From Flavobacterium sp. (lineage in GTDB: Bacteria > Bacteroidota > Bacteroidia > Flavobacteriales > Flavobacteriaceae): a stretch of DNA of 8,328 bases. Below are positions 5,184 to 8,328 of the stretch, piece after piece. The notes beneath the pieces were generated by a model that was not told where the DNA came from, ran no database searches, and saw only the letters and a list, made by a program, of their open reading frames with translations. The DNA lies in contig JANJWE010000321.1 in NCBI GenBank assembly GCA_024709705.1, forward strand, positions 1-8,328, written 5' to 3'. The stretch's first letter is position 1. Each line of letters begins with the position of its first letter. The position numbers were made by a program, and so were the translations under genes.

Positions 5184-7355
5184 TTATTTTTTGGCTTCTA
5201 CAAATTCTAGAGCATCGAGACTCACTTTTGAGGTAAATATACCATAGTTTACCGTAGCTTTATTTTTTTCAATACTATCAATAGTCCCCACGGCTTTGCC
5301 ATCAGTCATACGAACTCGATCACCAATTTTGAGAACTATTTTTGGTTTTTCAGCTTCTGCTTTAAGAGCTTTTATTTTTTTCTCTTTTTTTACCGTACGA
5401 ATTTCTTCAACTTTGGCAGTAACTTCTTTTTCAATTTGTTTTTGAATGTTTTCTTTCGCTTTTATTTCTTTAGCTGATGCTTTTTTACGTTTTGAATTCT
5501 CTATTTCCACTATTTTCAACAATTCGCCAATTAATACTTTTTTGTCTTTATTATTAAAATATTTAGAAGACAAATCATCCATTTTTTGACCTAAGTATAT
5601 CAAACGTTGATTGGCATCATACAATTCTTGATAACGTTCTAACTTTTCTTGGATTTTAGCATTAATTGATTCCATTTTTTTGCTTTCCTCACGTGCTTTG
5701 CTTTCTTCTTCTTTTAGCGTAAGCGAAGTTTTTTCCAATTTGGAACGCTCTTTTTGAAGGGTTGCAATGGTTTTATCAAACCTAACTTTACCTCCCTCAA
5801 TTTTCTTTTTAGCACGGTTTATGAGTCCAAAAGGAATACCGTTTTTTTGAGCTACTTCAAAGGTGAACGAACTACCGGCTTGCCCTAAAACCAATTTGTA
5901 CATGGGTTCTAAAGACTTTTCATCAAAAAGCATGTTGGCATTTGAGGCAAACGGCAATTCGTTGGCCAAAATTTTCAAGTTGGAGTAGTGGGTAGTAATT
6001 ATTCCAAACGCTTCACGATGGTAAAATTCTTCTAAAAAAGTTTCGGCTAGTGCTCCCCCTAATTCGGGGTCAGAACCAGTACCAAACTCGTCAATTAAAA
6101 ACAAAGTTTTGGCATTACACTTTTTAAGAAAATAGTTCATGTTTTTAAGACGGTAACTATAGGTACTTAAATGATTTTCAATAGATTGGTTGTCTCCAAT
6201 ATCTGTTAGAATACGGTCAAATAGAAAAGTCTCACTACGTTCGTGAACCGGGATAAGCATACCACTTTGAAGCATCAATTGAAGTAATCCTACGGTTTTT
6301 AATGAGATGGTTTTTCCACCGGCATTGGGTCCGGAAATTACAATAATACGGTTTTCGTTATGTAATGAAATGGTTTGAGGAAAAGTAGTTTCACCTTTGT
6401 TCTTATTGTTCAAATACAATATGGGATGAAAAGCATCTCTAAAAAAAAGCTCTTTTTTATCAGTAATAGTTGGAAGGATGGCATTAATTTTTAGAGCATA
6501 TTTAGCTTTGGCAGCCGTTAAATCGATAGCACTTAAAAACTCCTGATAGGCAATTAACAATTCTTTAAAAGGCCGAATTGCATTTGTTAACTGTTTTAAT
6601 ATTCGCGTTATTTCCTCACGTTCTTCGTATTCAAGATTACTCAATTCTCTCGAATATCTTAATGTGGCTTCGGGCTCTATATAGGCAATGCTCCCGGTTT
6701 TGGAACTTCCTAAAATAGAACCTTTAACTTTTTTTCGATACATGGCCAATACGGCAAGAACGCGACGGTTTTCTACTATACTTTCTTTGATTTCATCTAA
6801 GTATCCCAAACTGTTGTATTGGCTAAGTGCCATACCAAAACTTTGGTTCACTTTGCCTCGTACCACACTCATTTCACGTCTGATATTGATTAAATCCGGA
6901 GAGGCATTATCTTTGATAACCCCATATTTATCAACTACTTCATCAATTTTTTGAGTGATATATTTAGTATATTCAACTTGTGAAGCTCTTTGACTTAATT
7001 TGGGATAATAGTCATTAAATTTTTTTAAAAAAAGTAAAAGCACATTAACGGTTTCAGAAACTTGTGCTATTTTTCTAAAACTGCTTACTTCCAAAAAACT
7101 ATCTTCAATTCCAATAAATTTAATTTCATTTGTAATAGAATCAAAGCCATGGTTGGGTAAAGCATTATTATTGGTGAAAGAGGAAAGATATTCTGAGGTT
7201 TGCAACAAAGCATCCATAAGATCATCTTTGTTTTTGAAAGGCACAATTTCAAGGGCTTTTTGTTTACCCAATTCGGTGTTGCATCTATCAGAAACCGTTT
7301 GTAAAATGGTTGCAAATTCTAAGTCTTTTAGTGTTTTTTCAGTGATGGATATCAT
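5184..7355 (-). CDS. mutS2: MutS2-type ATPase lacking the C-terminal Smr domain
   Basis: MutS2 proteins are MutS-fold ABC ATPases that do not do mismatch repair; in other bacteria they suppress recombination or act on stalled ribosomes. The 723-residue product has the helical core and lever at about 1-320, then the ATPase: Walker A GPNAGGKT at 342-349, the DIGDNQSIENHLSTYS signature at 385-400, Walker B TLFLIDEFGTGSDP at 417-430 (D422, E423) and the switch histidine in TTHY at 454-457. MutS domain I is absent, as expected for MutS2. Residues about 515-670 are a long charged coiled coil rich in K and E. Residues about 673-718 (LKIGDRVRMTDGKAVGTIDS ...) form a KOW/SH3-like domain, and the protein ends five residues later. 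The Smr endonuclease domain that follows in Bacillus MutS2 is missing. No in-frame ATG precedes 7355 before a stop. The gene leads a minus-strand cluster and diverges from ung. Confidence 0.95.
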   Translation of the reverse strand: MISITEKTLKDLEFATILQTVSDRCNTELGKQKALEIVPFKNKDDLMDALLQTSEYLSSFTNNNALPNHGFDSITNEIKFIGIEDSFLEVSSFRKIAQVSETVNVLLLFLKKFNDYYPKLSQRASQVEYTKYITQKIDEVVDKYGVIKDNASPDLINIRREMSVVRGKVNQSFGMALSQYNSLGYLDEIKESIVENRRVLAVLAMYRKKVKGSILGSSKTGSIAYIEPEATLRYSRELSNLEYEEREEITRILKQLTNAIRPFKELLIAYQEFLSAIDLTAAKAKYALKINAILPTITDKKELFFRDAFHPILYLNNKNKGETTFPQTISLHNENRIIVISGPNAGGKTISLKTVGLLQLMLQSGMLIPVHERSETFLFDRILTDIGDNQSIENHLSTYSYRLKNMNYFLKKCNAKTLFLIDEFGTGSDPELGGALAETFLEEFYHREAFGIITTHYSNLKILANELPFASNANMLFDEKSLEPMYKLVLGQAGSSFTFEVAQKNGIPFGLINRAKKKIEGGKVRFDKTIATLQKERSKLEKTSLTLKEEESKAREESKKMESINAKIQEKLERYQELYDANQRLIYLGQKMDDLSSKYFNNKDKKVLIGELLKIVEIENSKRKKASAKEIKAKENIQKQIEKEVTAKVEEIRTVKKEKKIKALKAEAEKPKIVLKIGDRVRMTDGKAVGTIDSIEKNKATVNYGIFTSKVSLDALEFVEAKK

Positions 7356-7364
7356 TTTATAATC

Positions 7365-7385
7365 GTAGCAATTTGTAGCAAATTT
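7365..7385. repeat. Short tandem repeat in the mutS2 leader
   Basis: GTAGCAATTT (7365-7374) is followed directly by GTAGCAAATTT (7375-7385), two near-identical copies differing by one A. The repeat starts ten bases before the mutS2 ATG (minus-strand sense) and overlaps its candidate -7 element. It may be chance, or a small operator or slippage-prone tract. Confidence 0.5.
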
Positions 7386-7386
7386 A
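7379..7386 (-). promoter_or_regulatory. Candidate -7 promoter element for mutS2
   Basis: On the minus strand, TAAATTTG (7386-7379) matches TAnnTTTG and ends 23 bases before the mutS2 ATG. The only nearby TTG (7400-7398) is 11 bases upstream, too close for a -33 box, so support comes from the -7 element and its position alone. Confidence 0.4.
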
Positions 7387-7420
7387 GCGATTATTTACAA
7401 TAGAATGTTTGAATTCTCAT

Positions 7421-7452
7421 TTGAAAAATTGATAGAACTATACTTATATTTG
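7421..7452 (+). promoter_or_regulatory. Candidate promoter for ung
   Basis: TTG at 7421-7423 and TATATTTG at 7445-7452 are separated by 21 bases, matching the Bacteroidota -33 TTG and -7 TAnnTTTG pattern. The -7 element ends 16 bases before the ung ATG. It is the most complete promoter match in the window. The leader after it is A-rich (TTAAAATTAAAATCGA), typical of translation starts in this phylum that lack a Shine-Dalgarno. Confidence 0.55.
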
Positions 7453-7468
7453 TTAAAATTAAAATCGA

Positions 7469-8134
7469 ATGCTAGACTCTTTAAATCCCAATTGGAAAGC
7501 TCTATTAACCGAGGAATTCAAGAAACCCTATTTTGAGCAATTGTTGGTTTTTGTGGAGCAGGAGTATAGTCAATTTAAATGTTATCCTCCGAGGAACGAA
7601 ATTTTTTCCGCTTTCAATTCATGTTCGTTTGAAGATTTAAAGGTAGTTATTTTGGGTCAAGATCCCTATCACGGACCCAATCAAGCCAATGGGTTGTGTT
7701 TTTCTGTTTCAGATGGTATGGCATTTCCACCTTCTTTGGTCAATATTTTTAAAGAATTAGAATCTGATTTAGGGATTCCGATTCCCATTTGGGGAAATTT
7801 GGAGCGTTGGGCTTCACAAGGCGTTTTGTTGTTAAATGCAACTTTAACCGTAAGACAAAGTCTTGCCGGAAGTCATCAAAAGAAAGGCTGGGAGATTTTC
7901 ACTGACGCAGTTATAGCTACAATTTCTTCCCAAAAAGAGGGAGTCGTTTTTCTTCTTTGGGGAACTTACGCACAAAAAAAGGGGGCAAGAATAGACCGTT
8001 CAAAACATTTGGTTTTAGAATCAGGACATCCTTCTCCATTGAGTGCCAATAGAGGTTTTTGGTTTGGAAACCAACATTTTAGTCAAACGAATGAATATTT
8101 GATCAATCAGGGAAAAAATCCTATAAATTGGTAG
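7469..8134 (+). CDS. ung: Uracil-DNA glycosylase, family 1
   Basis: Ung removes uracil arising from cytosine deamination or dUTP misincorporation, starting base-excision repair in the cytoplasm. The 221-residue protein has the standard length and motifs: GQDPYHGP at 63-70 with the catalytic-water aspartate D65 and Y67, the uracil-stacking F78 in CFSV, the uracil-recognition asparagine N123 in LLNATLTV, and the DNA-intercalation motif HPSPLSA at 187-193 with catalytic H187. The start MLDSLNPNWK places these at the expected distances. It has its own promoter-like sequence and diverges from mutS2 across 113 bases, pairing two nucleic-acid maintenance genes. Its stop is only five bases from the stop of the convergent lipocalin-like gene, with no dedicated terminator visible between them. 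Confidence 0.98.
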   Translation: MLDSLNPNWKALLTEEFKKPYFEQLLVFVEQEYSQFKCYPPRNEIFSAFNSCSFEDLKVVILGQDPYHGPNQANGLCFSVSDGMAFPPSLVNIFKELESDLGIPIPIWGNLERWASQGVLLLNATLTVRQSLAGSHQKKGWEIFTDAVIATISSQKEGVVFLLWGTYAQKKGARIDRSKHLVLESGHPSPLSANRGFWFGNQHFSQTNEYLINQGKNPINW

Positions 8135-8139
8135 AAACT

Positions 8140-8328
8140 TTAATCAATAGTAAAATTAGCTTTTATAGTTTCAATCTGACCGTCACCATCCCAATCTGAA
8201 ACAGTTGTCAACTGCAAATCTGTTTCTGAGAGTCTAGTAATTTTGGCCACTGTTGTAATATTGTTTATGAAAACCGTAACAATATCATCCTCCAAACTCC
8301 AAGTTCCTGTTACAGTTGTTGTTTCGGT
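8140..8328 (-). CDS. Secreted lipocalin-like protein, C-terminal fragment
   Basis: The last 62 codons of a gene that enters from the right edge are present, ending in a TAA at 8142-8140. The fragment reads TETTTVTGTWSLEDDIVTVF, then INNITTVAKITRLSETDLQL, then TTVSDWDGDGQIETI, ending KANFTID. The GTWSLEDDIVTV strand-turn-strand and the ITRLSETDLQL strand are the usual closing pattern of small lipocalin-like (DUF-type) lipoproteins common in Flavobacteriaceae, which are normally exported and anchored by an N-terminal cysteine; that end is outside the window, so export is inferred. Threonine-rich strands support a beta barrel. A DWDGDGQIE loop in the fragment resembles a calcium-binding loop. 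The assignment is by pattern only; another beta-sandwich surface protein is possible. The gene converges on ung. Confidence 0.65.
   Translation of the reverse strand, partial: TETTTVTGTWSLEDDIVTVFINNITTVAKITRLSETDLQLTTVSDWDGDGQIETIKANFTID

Noticed and set aside
5161..5200. Frameshift or premature stop that removed a Smr domain from MutS2
   Set aside because: Only 14 bases separate the stop from the intact DCC gene, and no Smr-like sequence is readable in any frame there, so the short form looks established rather than a fresh mutation.
6688..6954. Plus-strand 88-codon open frame inside mutS2
   Set aside because: It is antisense to the MutS2 core with no family resemblance and no promoter or start context.
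7085..7362. Open frames at 7085-7315 (minus) and 7153-7362 (plus) over the 5' end of mutS2
   Set aside because: Both overlap the well-supported mutS2 N-terminus in other frames and encode no recognisable protein.
8134..8172. Intrinsic terminator for ung from the GAAACT/AGTTTC dyad
   Set aside because: The arms are 27 bases apart, the inner stem is five A-T pairs, and no T tract follows.
1..8328. Mobile element, CRISPR array, phage defence island or toxin-antitoxin pair
   Set aside because: No transposase, integrase, regularly spaced repeats, terminal inverted repeats with target duplications, or toxin-like small gene pairs are visible; composition is even and the main genes are housekeeping.

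Overview
The window looks like ordinary chromosome from a member of the Bacteroidota, most likely Flavobacteriaceae (Flavobacterium or a close relative). The DNA is AT-rich, no clear Shine-Dalgarno sequences precede the starts, and several starts are preceded by TAnnTTTG, the Bacteroidota -7 promoter element. The protein families also fit: a MuiA-like DUF4140/DUF4139 protein carrying a SusC-type segment, and a secreted lipocalin-like protein. I see no insertion sequence, CRISPR array, rRNA or tRNA, and no phage or plasmid genes.

Layout, left to right. At the left edge (1-118, minus) is the beginning of a calcineurin-like metallophosphoesterase, probably of the UDP-2,3-diacylglucosamine diphosphatase type. 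It diverges from a plus-strand pair: aroC (257-1318, chorismate synthase) and, three bases later, a dicarboxylate/amino acid:cation symporter (1322-2599). That pair ends at a strong bidirectional hairpin (2621-2643). The hairpin is shared with a co-directional minus-strand cluster, read from right to left: mutS2 (7355-5184), a DCC/DUF393 thiol-disulfide protein (5169-4756), a MuiA-like exported protein (4697-2844) and a 46-residue single-span membrane protein (2772-2632) too small for ordinary ORF calling. Diverging from mutS2 is ung (7469-8134, family-1 uracil-DNA glycosylase). It converges, with five bases between stops, on the 3' end of a lipocalin-like protein (8140-8328, minus) that runs off the right edge.

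How the genes relate. aroC makes chorismate for aromatic amino acids, folate and menaquinone; the adjoining symporter probably imports acidic amino acids or C4-dicarboxylates. mutS2 and ung are both nucleic-acid maintenance or quality-control genes fired from one divergent promoter region. The DCC, MuiA-like and small membrane proteins look like redox or envelope functions and may be partly co-transcribed behind mutS2, although candidate internal promoters sit before the last two.

I did not find a convincing undescribed multi-gene system. The points most worth a second look are: a MutS2 that stops after its KOW-like domain and lacks the Smr nuclease domain; a receptor-type carboxypeptidase-regulatory plus SusC-like segment spliced into the middle of DUF4139; two abutting DNA dyads in the gap before that gene; and the tiny membrane protein whose stop codon lies inside the terminator hairpin.
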